Assembly: GCA_949825045.1 (NCBI GenBank)
Contig: OX463836.1
Span: 12,045,829-12,109,828, forward strand
Source: Argyresthia goedartella
Taxonomy: Eukaryota; Arthropoda; Insecta; Lepidoptera; Argyresthiidae
Length of the DNA stretch: 64,000 nucleotides
Direction: 5' to 3'
This document shows, piece after piece, positions 52,121 to 64,000 of the stretch. The translations under genes were made by a program, and so were the position numbers. Positions within the stretch are counted from its first letter, which is position 1. The number at the start of each line of letters is the position of its first letter. The notes below the pieces were generated by a model. The model had not been told where the DNA came from, searched no databases, and was given only the letters and a program-made list of their open reading frames with translations.

Positions 52121-54302
52121 TTGTAAGATGTGGTTTACAGATAAATAAATGCTGTGCGAATATGCTGCTGTAACTCAGCAGCTTGTGAACGGTCTATCAT
52201 TAAACATGGACACATCTACAGTTTGAAGAGAAACCGTTTTTAAACTGGGAGGGCGGCAAAAATAGCATATATTTCATATAATTAGAATTTGCTGAACAAG
52301 AAACAATCGCTGAAGAAGAAGATAAACCACTACCCCTTCCCCTCCCAAGAATGAATTACGACAGGTTTTGACCAGCAGCCGACTACATCACAAGGACAAA
52401 GCCACAATGTGGAATTTTTCGACATAGGTGTGGGAAATTTCGACTTAGATATTGATAGTGATAGTGACTAAAACATTCCTTAAGTTGTATTAATTATGTA
52501 AAATAAATGTATGGTGATTGAATTGTTGTAGTATTTTTTTTTCAAGACGTCATTCCTTCATGTAGTTTAACCCGCGTAGTTAAAACGTTTTCACCCACGA
52601 AAAAACCCATTTTGGGTTTTATCTCGGAATTATTCCGCGTTTTTCCCCCATAATGGATTTATTCCCGGGTAGAATCCCACCAGTACCAGTGAGTCGTGCA
52701 CAGCTAGGAATTTAACTTCCTCTACTAGTGAGATTTGTGCACTATTAAGATTCTATACCTAGTCTCTTTATTTTTCGCTGTAGTCTTAAAGAGGATTGCC
52801 CTTGTTTTGGAGTTTAGATAGAGATAATTATTTGTTAACCGATTTAAAAATAATGACAGGGTGGCATAACTATGGAACTGAGTTCGTCATTGCTTGTTGC
52901 CGCAGCTATAGCATTATTGTCATCTGCAAAATTTTTGCAGTATTTCTTCCGATTATGCTTGTACTACATAATTTATAAAAACAATGATTGCTTTATCTGA
53001 AAGACAGACCATTGATCAAAATGACCGTCTATAAATATCAGACTTACGTGCCGTCTGTAAAAAAAACCGGAAAAACAACAGAAAAATGTCTTTCATCAAA
53101 TAAAGTGAAGTTAGCAATGACTAGGAAACAAAAATGTTTCCACGAATAAATAAAGGCTCGTATTTGGTACCTTCAGGCATGGATATATTTTCGGTAAATT
53201 TAGATTTTCTAAAACAGGCATAGTTAGGGTTCACAGGCGAAGTTTTAAGCAACTGCAAGTATAGTTCATTATCAATAAATCGATTCCTATGAGACACATA
53301 AATGAATGGAAAAATCCATACACAATGCAAAGCCGTGGGGCACATATACTATTGAACAATGTACAAATTGGGTCTGTTTTCTAATAACACGAAAGCTTCA
53401 TTTTATCAGAAACCCAAACCCTATTTGCTATTCCCGCGGCAATAGTTCACGATACTGTAAAAGGGATAATTGCTTGTATCGCTACCATGCCCGTTCCTTT
53501 GTAAATTTGGTCCCGTAGCGTCACACAGTTGAACGAAATTCAAAATAGCGAAGGCTCAGTTTTTAGGGTTCCTCCATACCATGAAAGGAAAAAAGGTTAC
53601 ATGATCACTTCGTTGTCAAGACAAGACCCATTTCTCAAGGACGGGTGGACTATCAAAGCCTCAGGTCTGTGGTCAGGTGAAGTTCTATATTCAATATTGA
53701 ATATACTTTAATGCATGTTGAATAATGAGTAAAAATACATTAAAACTTGCGCAAAGGCGAGCTTATCTCTGAAAAGAGGTTTCTTCTAATTCTAATTTAT
53801 ACTTTATTGCACATAAACATTATTGGAGAAGAGATTTCTTCCAGCAAACCCAGGTCTGACAGGAAAACATAGTTTCGTTAGACCTATCATGCACAACATA
53901 ACCTTAAACTAAACTACAGAGTGACTATATTTATGATAAATTAGTTAGATATTTACACATATAAATAAATGAGAACCTATATAATAATATAATATCCATA
54001 AATACTATATATAAATATCAATTCTTCCAGCAAACCTAGGCAGGATAGCCATTTTGTTGCTAGTAAGGGCAGTCTGGTGCTCAATAAATTAAATACCCGT
54101 ATAAAATTTAATAAAAATTGTGGCAAATGAGGCTTCTAGGTCAATTTAATCACATGATAAGAGCGTTTAAACTTTTTCTGAATTTGCTTGAAAAAAATAT
54201 CTGTTACACAGATTCTCGCTTAAATAAAGTGTAGGCACCTACAGAGCGAAACTTAGAATGTCATCTTCAGCTTATTTTTAGAGGAATAGGAGGATAGGCC
54301 GG
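52121..54302. other. Unassigned, copy B
   Basis: Counterpart of 41906-44094, with small indels near 53314, 53487 and 54225. No domain recognised. Confidence 0.35.
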
Positions 54303-54895
54303 CTCGCTCACGTAGGGTTCCGTACCATAATAGAGAAAACATAACCACCAAAAATAATAAAACAAAAATTAAATAATATTAAGTCCGAACGTGGATAATA
54401 ATAATACCTTGGACACTATTTACACGTATTGGTCTAGTCCCAAACTAGGATTCCCTGTATCTTGGGTACTAGGCAACGATACACATACTTATATAGATAA
54501 ATATTATGATTAGATAAATAAACAACCATGACTAGGGTACAGTACAAGCATCCGTTCTCATCAAACAAATATTTGCCCCCACCGGGACTCGAATCCGGGA
54601 ACCTTGGCTTCGTAGGCAGGGTCACTGCCGACTCGGCCATTCTGGTTGGTTTCCAACCCAGGATCAAAAGCTTGCGATATCGATATCAAACCAATCGCCC
54701 CACCACAACCATCTGATAAGATTTTCGATCACAGCGGCCACAGAATTACACATTCTGTGAAAATTTCAACTCATTACCTATTCCGTTTCATCAGATACAG
54801 TCCACTGATGGACGGACAGAAATGCGGACAGACGGACAGCGGAGGCTTAGTAATGGGGTCCCGTTTGGCACCAGCTCCTCAAAAAACTCTGTACT
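54303..54895. mobile_element. G-like/tRNA-like repeat hosting S2, copy B
   Basis: Counterpart of 44095-44690. Confidence 0.55.
54397..54646 (-). mobile_element. S2 SINE, copy B
   Basis: Counterpart of 44196-44445. The left TSD is TGGAT (54392-54396); the right one has mutated to TGGTT. It shares the insertion site with copy A. Confidence 0.82.
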
Positions 54896-54906
54896 GATCT
54901 ATATAG

Positions 54907-55311
54907 AACTAACAGCGCAACATAACTTAATATTTTTTACAACGCTTAAATAAATAACAATTACAAAAAATAAAACCCGGCGCGAAGTTGTGTAAAAATA
55001 AATTGTGAAAAACAGATTGTGATTTGAACTTCGGGAGATATTTCTATCGAGCAAAAATAATCAAATTATGTTTTTACGTTCACGAATCCCTGCTGACACT
55101 CACGATCAACAAACTGGAATACAGAAACAACTACATAAATTCTCCTATTTTTCGTAACTTGCGATTTACAAAAGGCTGCTTTGTCCTAATGCGTGGTCTT
55201 AAATGTAACACTGTCTTTGATTCTATCTCTAAACAAGAGTCGAGAGAGACATTATGGTTCCCACGTCAGAGGTCATCCTAGCGTGGGGCCAGAAGTAATG
55301 TATGTGCCTGT
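54907..55311. other. Unassigned, copy B
   Basis: Counterpart of 44938-45348. Confidence 0.35.
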
Positions 55312-55948
55312 TTTTAGGGTTCCGTAGAGAAACAAGGAACCCATTTCGTCAAGTCTGTCTGTCCGTCCGTATGTCACAGCAACTTTATGCAGAAACTATT
55401 AAGACTACACAGTTGAAACTTGGTATGTAGATGTATTCTGTAACCGCTTTACGATTTGTATACAAAAATTTAAAAATTAAAATAATTGAAGTTGAATTGA
55501 CATTGAATACATGGAACTGAAACCAGAAAAATTATTTTTTCATCAAACCTATATGTGTGGTCTAAAGATAGGTTTTTAAAAATGACGTTGATGTTCTTGA
55601 AACCATTTTTCCTCAAAGTAAATCGTTAAAGAGAATGACCCTTACAAGTGGAAAAATGTGTGTACCCCTCTCTCTAACTTTTAAAGTAAGAAAGTGAAAA
55701 ATCTACAAAAAATATATGCTGTTTATCTCAATACAATGTATATAAACAGCATATATTATTTCCACAAAAATTAGTTTGAACAAAATTAAATAAGCAGTTT
55801 ATAAGATATAAAACATTTTTTTTAAATCCGCAATGATAACTTTGTCATTCATACAAACACTATGAAAAACAAACATCCATTCACATAATAAATTGCTTCA
55901 ACGGAACCATTCATGGTCAAGTCCGACTCACACTTGACCCCTTTTTTT
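55312..55948 (+). mobile_element. G2 repeat, full length, copy B
   Basis: Counterpart of 45349-45986. Positions 55949-56542 are unassigned, as in copy A. Confidence 0.65.
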
Positions 55949-56542
55949 AGCTTTATGTTTTATGACTTTGAGTATGTAGAGTTGACGGATTCGTTTATTA
56001 GTAAATTTATTCAGTTATTTACCATTTTAGAGCCCGCGATAATATAAAAAATTGTACTTTTTATGCTCATCGCAGGCTAAACCGTAATAACCTTTAAGCC
56101 ACGACTTCCGCCGAAATCTCCCGACTTTGTTAGAAACCACCAAATTGTGAAATTGCTATTATAAAAAATCCTAACAGGATCTTTGGATTAACTTTCCGGT
56201 TCTTTACGGTTCTTTTTATGTCCATTGGATAGAAACTTCGATTAACGTTTCTCAATTCATACAATCAAAAAGGCGAGCAGACCTTAAAAAGTTAATACAG
56301 ATACCACAGAATATGAAAACCGATGAAATAAGTGCGAATCAACTTTATGATCGGACGACTTTTGCCTGTCCGGATAGACGAAGAATTAAAAAAAAACACA
56401 AATTGGCGCTATGTTACTTACGGAGTATTTCGAAAAAAATACTTTAAATTAATAAGAATATTTAATTCTATCTTGTTATTAAGTCTTTCTCTGACTAATT
56501 ACCATGATTAATTACATCATTTTTTATAAAATCTGCCCCGAT

Positions 56543-57000
56543 AATAGTAGTTTATGTGACTGCTACATAATGGGGGCATTAATACTCGAGAGTGGGTTTA
56601 TGAAACGAGCCGAAGGCGAGTTTCATAATAATATTACTCGAGAGTTTTAATACCTAATTATGTACAGTTACATACACTAGTTTATCTATACACATATCAT
56701 AAGCTCTCTTTGATGTGTTCAGGAACCACATGTTCGACCGGCATTGTGGCATTGATCATTGCTCTGCAGTTGTTTAGCTTGTTCTGTAGTACGAACTTTA
56801 CAAAAAAACTAGGAGCGACACGCATGCGGGCGTTAGTGTTCGAAATTTGAATGTTATAATTTGACAAATTTTGGTACATTATGATCATAATGATCAATAT
56901 TCAGATAAGAAATGAGTTTTTACCAAGAAGTTTATCATAATGCTGGTCGTAACGTGTGGTTTGGATGCAGTAAAGAGAGTTTATGATACGTGTGTAGTAT
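56543..57000 (+). mobile_element. F fold-back element, copy B
   Basis: Counterpart of 46583-47040, differing by a few bases in the loop. Confidence 0.75.
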
Positions 57001-57241
57001 TTTTTTTTTATTAATGCGTCAAATCAAATAAAAATAAAATACTCGTCAAATCACCAACTGATTACCGAGATGGATTGCCTTTGTCGCAAAACAAATATGG
57101 CTATATATATATACACTTTAACCAGACGACAACCACGTGCTTGTCGACAAGCTACTACTATTCCTACACTTTTGAAAAGGGTACCCGCCAGATGTGAGAC
57201 GATGCTGAGGTAAATTCCCCATAAAAGGTCTTTCTGTCCTT

Positions 57242-57730
57242 TCATGCGAGTGCAACGTATGCACTGCCGAGAGCAGGCTCTTGGTAGATTTCGACCAATT
57301 CGACCAAATTCAATTCATATGTTTGAATGGGATTTGAAGGGCTCTCACGCCAGAGAATTTGTTGCAAGTATGGATCGGGATCGGGATGCACCAAAATTTG
57401 CCTATCCATTTTCTCTACGTCCGCGATAAGAACGTACTTATGTTGCCTAAACCGAATAAGTATCGAGACAATGTCATTCTGCTTCGTAGGCCCTACCGTC
57501 TGTATATTATTATACGAAAGTGTCGATGTCGTGGCGCTACTTGCGTTAAATACTAGTCTCAGTTTAGTAGTAGTACTACTCTCACGCACAACTCCATGAT
57601 GCGGGATAAAGTAAGAAACCTTGTCCGCAATCGATTGACACTGAGACATGTAACCTAACTCACGATACTCTTTCATAAAATTGCAGTACCTTTTTTCAAA
57701 ATCAGGCTTAGCTTTGTTACAAAGAAACAT
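57242..57730 (-). pseudogene. BEL/Pao reverse transcriptase, N-terminal part, copy B
   Basis: As 47276-47761 but one codon longer. The motif-A neighbourhood reads 'ADVEKMDRQILVHPDPDPYL' against 'ADVEKMYRQILVHPDDRYL' in copy A. The changes are Tyr to Asp and a short expansion of 'gatcgg' units at about 57371-57382. The catalytic-type Asp of ADVEK is kept. Truncated after TYELN as in copy A. Confidence 0.88.
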
Positions 57731-57894
57731 TGTCTAGCTCGCTGAAGGGAAGTCACCCAATACATTGGATGACTGTTTGAGCGGAACCTTTACGCAAAAT
57801 CGACATCTTCTTGACACGTGTCGTGTTATTTATTAAGTGTTCCTCACATAGTCTCTCCTCTTATGTGTAATATGACGACTTAGAGCAGACATCT

Positions 57895-58176
57895 TCAAGC
57901 TGCCAAAAACGCTTCAATCGGAACTTCATTAATCTTCGTAAAGTTACACAGGATTGGCAGACGCAAAGATAATTGATGGCTCCCTTTCATTGGGCCAGAT
58001 ATTATCCAGCCGAGTCTGGTTTCACAGAGAGTTGGCTTATCATCTCCTAACTTAATTCTCTGTGAGCCTAACAGCTTCCAGAAGAGATCAGCACCAATGA
58101 TGACATCTACCTCAGCTGGTTGATGAAACTTAGGATCAGCCGAAGAAATATCCAAAGGGATATTGAGACCTGACAA
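57895..58176 (-). pseudogene. BEL/Pao protease-RT linker, copy B
   Basis: The 93-codon reading is identical to 47926-48207. Confidence 0.85.
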
Positions 58177-58197
58177 GTCTACCTTGCAGCATGGTAC

Positions 58198-58256
58198 GTC
58201 AAAGTCAAAGTACTTTATTACTGTAGATATTTACATATACTTAGCAAACGTCATTT
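58198..58256 (-). mobile_element. ~59-bp L4-type LINE tail inserted in Pao, copy B
   Basis: Counterpart of 48229-48287, same site and same sequence. Confidence 0.75.
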
Positions 58257-58827
58257 AAATATCTATCTGTGATCGATGGCAAGCATTGCATTTTTACGCT
58301 ATGTTTCGATTGATACTCTACACATTTTGCTGACGTGCGACGCTGCATTGTTGATGCCTGAAACAGACCTGTCTACACGTTCAGTATCGCAGTGCATACA
58401 ACGATAGGTACGTTTGTTTCGTCACGAGACAAGACGTGCTTTCACTGTCAAATACTGTTCTAGCAATATGCTCGTGATTGCTTTCATCGACTAACTTGAC
58501 AAGCGAAGTTGACAGAAGCACAACTTGGTCATTCCGGTTCGAGTCCGCGACGTTCGCTGAGAGTACAACGTTGGGGTTGTTATCAGCCGAGGCAAGTGTC
58601 GAAGAATGAGAATTTCACTCAGCATCGTCTAAGGGAGCAGATGCTGTGCTTACCGCATAACCGATTTTGTTTGAGTAAGGCATCTGCCCCATGAACAAGA
58701 ACATTATGTTTTCGCCTACATATTGAACAACCTTGGGTCTTGTCAGTTAAAGCAAACCTTAAGGCTAGGTAGTAGGTGCATCCTCTGATTGTTACTCAGC
58801 GCGAAAAACTGTGAGCATTTGCTCAAT
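58257..58827 (-). pseudogene. BEL/Pao zinc-knuckle and protease region, decayed, copy B
   Basis: Counterpart of 48288-48859, with scattered substitutions and a 1-base loss near 58669. Confidence 0.7.
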
Positions 58828-59202
58828 TCATGGGCGCCTTGGACATGTTTTTGATGGTGACATTTTCGCGTTAGCAATACTGCTGGCGTCAACTGAGACC
58901 GTGGTTTTGATTTGAGCTTTGACAGTTGACTTTGCTTGGTTGCTACGCGATAACTCTAGAGTCTCGAGTAAGTCTGCTTGGCTGCGAATAAAGTCCATGA
59001 ACATATCAAAGATTACGTCATCAGTTTTTGCGTACCTACATTTATGCTCCATCCATTTTCTCGTTTCCGTATCCAGCTTGTGTGTGACTAGATGAAGCAA
59101 CAATGTGTCCCACTGTTTAATTGGTTCACCTAAAGTCTGTAGCGCCCTGAGATTCTTGTTTACCTCATCTATAGTGCGCTTTAGAACCACGGAACTCATC
59201 AA
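58828..59202 (-). pseudogene. BEL/Pao gag, C-terminal part, copy B
   Basis: Counterpart of 48860-49231. Reads FIRSQADLLETLE, where copy A lacks Ala, so B retains the ancestral codon count if the family pattern holds. Confidence 0.85.
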
Positions 59203-59347
59203 ATCAGTGCCTTTGCGATCGGTTTGATATTGAACAAGGCTGAGACACGATTTTGTATTTGTTTGAGTAACCGCTTATTGTCTAAACGATTGCAAAGTAG
59301 CTCCCGAGCTAATGGATAGTTTTGCGCTGAGAATCCTACCATCTGAA

Positions 59348-59783
59348 TCACCACTGCTGCAGTGTCTTCCAAAGAGGCCCTAAGGTAATGGTAGTTATTG
59401 ATATCATATCATCGATATCTGAGTTCGAGTAGATAAGACTAAGAAACGTGTCATGGAATTCCAGCAAATTATCACATGAGCCACTGAATGTTGGCAGTTG
59501 GATCGTTGGTAACTTGACGACCTGATTGTTCCAACGTGAACTAACCTTAGGATGGTCCGAACATTTATTTTTATCGACGCTTTCTACCGAGGCTACCCGC
59601 GACAAACTTTTTTGTGACTACGTCATACTGTGATAGATCGTCGAGCATTTGCTTTGCTCTTGCAACGATTTTGCTGTATCGCAATTCAAAATCCTCCCTT
59701 TCGGTGAACTGACTTTCGATGTCATCTATCACACATTCAATTTTGAGCTGCACTTCATCGTACAGCCCATATAGTGACTCCAA
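59348..59783 (-). pseudogene. BEL/Pao gag, N-terminal part, copy B
   Basis: Counterpart of 49377-49812 with the same internal frameshift and a few amino-acid changes (for example 'EVQLKIECVIDD'). Confidence 0.85.
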
Positions 59784-60957
59784 ACTGAAATAATAAAAAA
59801 AAACTATTAGATCTTAAAGCCCTAGAGTGACTGGGTCGATGAACCCTGAACCCTGGTAACGCAACTCCTCCGCTGCGGTGCCCCCTCCTTGCAGTGAGCA
59901 CCAAGGCACCAGGTGAGGTCTCTCCCGAATTGTCGTCCTGAAGTATTTTGTAAACTCCGTCGTTCACTTGATAATCCGTAATCAATAAAATGGTTCGAAG
60001 GACGATATTTCGGACTGTGCAGCTCATAAAAAGGCATATCAGTTAGGAGATTTTTTACATTGGTTTTCACATATTTACAATTTGACAGATGAAAAAAGTA
60101 AAGAAAAGAGGTATAAAAACTAAAAGCCTATTTTCCGACATCATTCATACATGTTTAAATCATTCCTCGTTTTGATTTTTGCAAACTCAACACTTGCTCT
60201 GCTGAATATCAATTGCCAAAAATAAATAATTTAAAACGTTTTGTTAAAATAACACGTCCATTTGCAACATTGCAGAAGGCAGCTCAAGTTAACAATTTAT
60301 TAATAACAAAATTTATGAGTCTTTGTTCAAATACATGTTTCCATTTTAAATGCTTGGTCTGGCGCAAGTTCGGTTATAGTATGACAATTTAAGTAATTGA
60401 AACAAGATAAAGTTGTGAAATTGTTGATGCAGATTTATAACTGACACCTTATTTTGTAGATAGTTGATGCATATTGTGCTGTCAACTTTACTTCAACTTT
60501 GAATAAAACAACATTTAGGACGGGCTGAACTGATTCAAAAGAATTTTAGTACACAGATGTGTTTGCGCTAGTTTAACATAGGATACTTTTTACACGGTTG
60601 CGCTAGAAGGAGAGTAGTATTATCTCGGTAAATGATAATTCCTAGTTGCATGGATTAAGAGCGACTTGCCCCAGGCTTTTGACAAACGCTAAATACAGTT
60701 TAAACACAACTTAAACACGGCCTTAAGCACAACTTAAAGACCTCTAGTCTGTAGTAAATATAGCTCCACATCTTTGTTACCTTCTGTATTTTGTGTATTA
60801 CGGAATTTCGTCACGTATAGACCGCACGTGTTGTTCAGAATACAAAATGTATCCAGCCTAGTGATTGGGCCCCTGAAACTTTTTTACAGGCTTAGTCGTA
60901 GCTACAGCGCTGCTACGGCGTTTTGTACCTGTGGGTACCACTCTAATTTAGTCATTG
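59784..60957. other. Unassigned upstream of Pao, copy B
   Basis: Counterpart of 49813-50986. Confidence 0.35.
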
Positions 60958-61480
60958 TAGGGTTCCGTAGAGAAACTAAGAACCCTTATAGTTTCGTCAA
61001 GTCTGTCTGTCCGTCCGTCCGTCCGTGGCTACAGCAACTTTATTCCGCAACTGTCAAGACTGTACAGTTTAAACTTGGTATGTAGATGTATTTTGTCAAC
61101 CGATTTGCGTTTTTTATATAAAAAAATAAATAAGGGTGGCATGGAACTGAAACCAAAAAAAAAATATTTTTTATTAAACCCATATGTGTGGGAAGTCTTT
61201 AAAAATGATGTTGAGGTTCCTACAACCATTTTTGCTCAAAGTAAATCATTAAAGAGACAGACCCTTCCAAATGGAAAAGTTTGTGTGTGTCCCCCCCTCT
61301 AACTTTTAAAGCAAGAAAGTGAAAAATCCAAAAAAAAAGTGTATCTCAATAAAAAACTTTTTACTAAAATTTATTTGAACAAAATAAAACAAGCAGATTT
61401 TAAGATATCAGACATTTATTAAAAACCGCAAATATATCTTTGTCATTGATACAAACACTATATTAAAAACAAAGATTCAG
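60958..61480 (+). mobile_element. G2 repeat, left part, interrupted by a LINE
   Basis: Counterpart of 50987-51510. The matching right end of a G2 element lies beyond the LINE at 62292-62339 ('gaagtccgacacgcacttgg'), so a LINE appears to have landed inside it. Confidence 0.65.
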
Positions 61481-62190
61481 TTTTTTTTTAAGGAATATAA
61501 ATAAATAAATAATCTTATTCAACGTCAAAATTATACTTACTTATAACAACTACAAGTCATTTTTTTTATATAAAAACAGACTACAACTGTTTCGGAAGGT
61601 GGGCCTCGGGGTTAAGAAAAAACGGTAAGGAACTCCCTTCTTTTAAAAAAGTGACTTTACAACAGGTACTGGTTTCGGTCTAAGGAAATTCGCCGGCGAG
61701 TGATAGACTTGATCCATCGCCCCTCGTAGAATTTCTGTGCGCTGAGATGGTATGGACCATGTAGTTTTGTCATCCAAGTATTCCTTAATACTATAATAGG
61801 ACTTTCTTATCAGCTCATTTTTAACATACCTATAGTTTTTTAACCTCTTTTCAGGATGGATCAATGATTCCTGTGGTATTTTATTGTAGAAGCGAATACA
61901 GTACCCCATGAATGATGTGCCTACTTTACTTAGTCCAAATACGGTAGTGTTAACCTATTTCTATTTCTAGTGTTAATTGTATGGCTATCACCTACAGTTT
62001 TAAATAAAGCTACGTTTTTTCTTACATGCCTGATATTCTCGTATATATATTGACAGGGAACCGTAACTATATTAATTTCTTTGATTTTTTTCTTAGTCCT
62101 AGCATCTAAGTGATATATCGCCCTGATCGCCTTTTTTTGTAAAACAAATATCTTATTTATACCTGCTGCTCTCCCCCAGAGCAGTATCAT
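61481..62190 (-). pseudogene. LINE ORF2 C-terminus with poly(A) tail, antisense
   Basis: On the minus strand: 'ILLWGRAAGINKIFVLQKKA' (62190 downward), 'NTRNRNRLTLPYLD', frame change, 'CIRFYNKIPQESLIHPEKRL', 'SYYSIKEYLDDKTTW', then stop and 3' UTR to a run of nine A (T on plus, 61481-61489). This is the jockey/CR1-like ORF2 end ('i..lQKkAiR.i', 'fyNkiP', 'YY.i.eyl'). 5'-truncated; RT absent. Its poly(A) end coincides with the right boundary of duplication copy B. Confidence 0.85.
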
Positions 62191-62291
62191 TTGCTGGTGA
62201 AGAATGATAGTGATATTTTGGCTAGGTGCATCAGGTGTATGTGAAGTGAGTGCCTCTAACTTAATTTATTTGACTTATATTCTACATTTAT

Positions 62292-62339
62292 TAGGGAACC
62301 CTAAATGTGCGAAGTCCGACACGCACTTGGCCGGTTTTA
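62292..62339 (+). mobile_element. G2 repeat, right end
   Basis: 'agggaaccctaaatgtgcga' and 'agtccgacacgcacttggcc' correspond to the right end of G2. Positions 62340-62759 hold nothing recognisable. Confidence 0.5.
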
Positions 62340-62759
62340 TGTTCGAGTCATAGCTACAGATGTGCTAGGGAGTTTTTGCACTGAGTTGTATGCTAATTTT
62401 GAGCGTAGGATTAAAGTCTGGAACCAAAAAACGGTAGGCAGACGAAGGTCAGGCCTAGCATAAATGTAAGACCTATTGTAGAGGCATCAAAACAAAAACT
62501 GTGAATCGGATTTCAATCTGTCCGTTTGTAGTTGGTTAACACCTCTGGAATCAGTTCAGCCTAACTGACGAGAAAAACATATTTATGTCACCGTAAGACT
62601 GTGATAACCGTTAGTTTGTAATCTATTGCGTCAGTTAGTAAACTATTGATAAATTGTGAACTGAATTGATTGCTTACTAACTTAATAATTTTTGGTAGGT
62701 TGTATAAACTTTCCGTGTCAAACCGTTAAAGTGTGAACCGGCATAATTGCTTGACTTTT

Positions 62760-63078
62760 TTAAAAACGCACCTATTTTACTACCAATAAATTTGAAATGA
62801 CTGCCAGAATGGATAAATGTCCACAAAATTGTGTTTGGATAAATGATCACCAAACTTCTTTTTATGTTTTGTGTACAGTTTATGTTTAAAGTATTTTTTG
62901 TTGTTCCTACATGTTCAACCTAACACGAAGGATAAAGGGGGCTTCGCTTCGCTCACCCCCTTTACCCTTCACCTAAACTACCGCAGTATTTTGCCCTGAT
63001 ATTTTTTGCAACTTTTGGTGTTTATTTATCCATTTTGGGTAGGAAAAAAATATTTTGGTGATCATTATATTTGTTGCC
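62760..63078 (+). mobile_element. MITE-A copy 4, left end missing
   Basis: 'aaaacgcacctattttacta' to '...gatcattatatttgttgcc', the most complete interior, with the hairpin 'aaaggggg...ccccc' + 'ttt' at 62934-62963. The first ~24 bases with the left terminal repeat are gone, so no TSD can be read. Confidence 0.75.
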
Positions 63079-63484
63079 AAACTAAAATAGGAGTCAAATA
63101 ACAAACATGATAGTAGTTTTAGATAAATAAAAAAAACTCAATATTAATAATAACTAATAACTGCGTTACGTTACATAGGTACGGTAAGAAAATAAAATAA
63201 AAATATTTAGTTACTGGTATAGTAATATATACTGGTGTTGTTAAATTCTTAACTGCCTTTCCTGAGATTTTTGTGTATTATAGTCGTCTATTAATCTCAT
63301 GGTACCTACTTTGAGTTATTTCTCTTGCCTATTCCAAAATTTCCACCTTTTTACTTCGGTCACTCATATACCTCATATGCCCACTGTTATACTTTTGTAA
63401 TTCTATGGTAGGTATTTTTTTTTATAACTGGAATTCTGATGCTTTTTCTAGGTTCGACGAGATTAAATTAGGTTAACTGTAGAC
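63079..63484. other. Unassigned
   Basis: AT-rich with no ORF or repeat that I can match. Confidence 0.5.
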
Positions 63485-63895
63485 CTGTTGAGTGACACTT
63501 TCTTTCAATACCACATACAAACTTATGAATGCACCTGGTTACGTACATGGAGTATGAAAGTAGCCGCACCAATAACTTTGTAAACTACATTTTTCGGTCT
63601 TAAACCCAACCTATTGACTTATAACGAAAATAATAGAGCCTTTTACTCTCACGGTCTCTACCAATCCAACGACACCTCAATTGTTAAAATCCGTCAAGTT
63701 GTTTGGACTCTAGCGGTTGAAACTTTAAAACCCCACATTTCCGCCATTTTGAAAAATTTACAAAAATTTAATTGAGAAAAAGAAACTATTAAATTATCGA
63801 ACCAGATCACAAATGAGAAAAATGAGGCCTGTAGAGGACACACATCCGGACATAAGAAAGCATTTTTGCCCGATCCTGACACGGAGACGCTTCAG
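63485..63895 (+). mobile_element. P repeat
   Basis: P-module (63508-63600: 'aacttatgaatgcacctggt', 'gaaagtagccgcaccaataa'), then 'acacctcaattgttaaaatc' and 'aggcctgtagaggacacaca', ending with 'gcatttttgcccgatcctga'. The 62-codon minus ORF across it follows the repeat. The last ~100 bases of the window are unassigned. Confidence 0.65.
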
Positions 63896-64000
63896 AATTG
63901 GGTAAATTTCGCTCGCCAGGTCAATAAATAAAAAAAACACACACGAAAAGTACAGTAAACAACTTTATCTAATATGTGTGTAATGTAATGTATTTTTCAA

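Larger units (their letters stand above)
51513..61482. repeat. Tandem duplication, copy B (~10.0 kb)
   Basis: Direct repeat of 41300-51512. Offset is 10213 at the left end and 9971 by the gag region; the S3 insertion with its TSD accounts for 233 of the 242-bp difference. The right end is at the T run beginning 61481. Confidence 0.95.

Overview
This is a gene-poor, AT-rich stretch of an insect nuclear genome, most likely a lepidopteran. That call is inference. It rests on two mariner elements, BEL/Pao gag-pol fragments, 3' ends of jockey/CR1-like and RTE-like LINEs, tRNA-headed SINEs, and repeats carrying motifs such as 'agggttccgtacc' and 'gcactTGGCCGG' that I associate with moth and butterfly DNA. 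I recognise no host gene exon, rRNA gene, functional tRNA gene or CRISPR array. Almost everything that can be named is a mobile element, most of it broken, and several insertions carry readable target-site duplications (TSDs).

I use neutral family labels. MITE-A is a ~300 bp element with imperfect terminal inverted repeats and 9-bp TSDs. G and G2 are repeats ending in 'agggttccgta' at one side and a 'tccgactcgcactTGGCC' type end at the other. P is a repeat sharing a ~100 bp module with G. F is a fold-back element. SINE-alpha and SINE-beta share a tRNA-like head but have different 3' parts. S2 and S3 are SINEs with different tRNA-like heads but a related 3' domain. L4 is a LINE known here only from its 3' end.

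Layout: 0-5.1 kb holds MITE-A, SINE-alpha, a LINE ORF1 and a G element split by a solo LTR. 5.5-13.0 kb holds mariner 1, two LINE ORF2 remnants, a hairpin repeat and mariner 2, which has complete termini. 13-20 kb is old repeat debris with a 42-bp perfect palindrome and one LINE ORF2 remnant. 20-30 kb holds a three-fold array of LINE 3' ends, an antisense LINE ORF2 interrupted by an RTE tail, MITE-A copy 2 and L4 tails. 30-41 kb holds a ~325 bp fold-back, SINEs, L4 tails and a nested G/S2/MITE-A stack. 41.3-61.48 kb is a ~10 kb unit present twice in direct tandem. Each copy carries an antisense BEL/Pao remnant (gag, zinc knuckle/protease, start of RT), and only the first copy carries an S3 SINE. 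61.5-64 kb holds another antisense LINE ORF2 end, MITE-A copy 4 and a P repeat.

No genes work together here in a pathway. The content reads as layered transposition, and TSDs and nesting allow part of its order to be reconstructed. The main items of interest are the MITE-A family, the tandem duplication (real or a haplotype-assembly artefact), the long fold-back sequences, and the modular exchange between SINE and repeat families.
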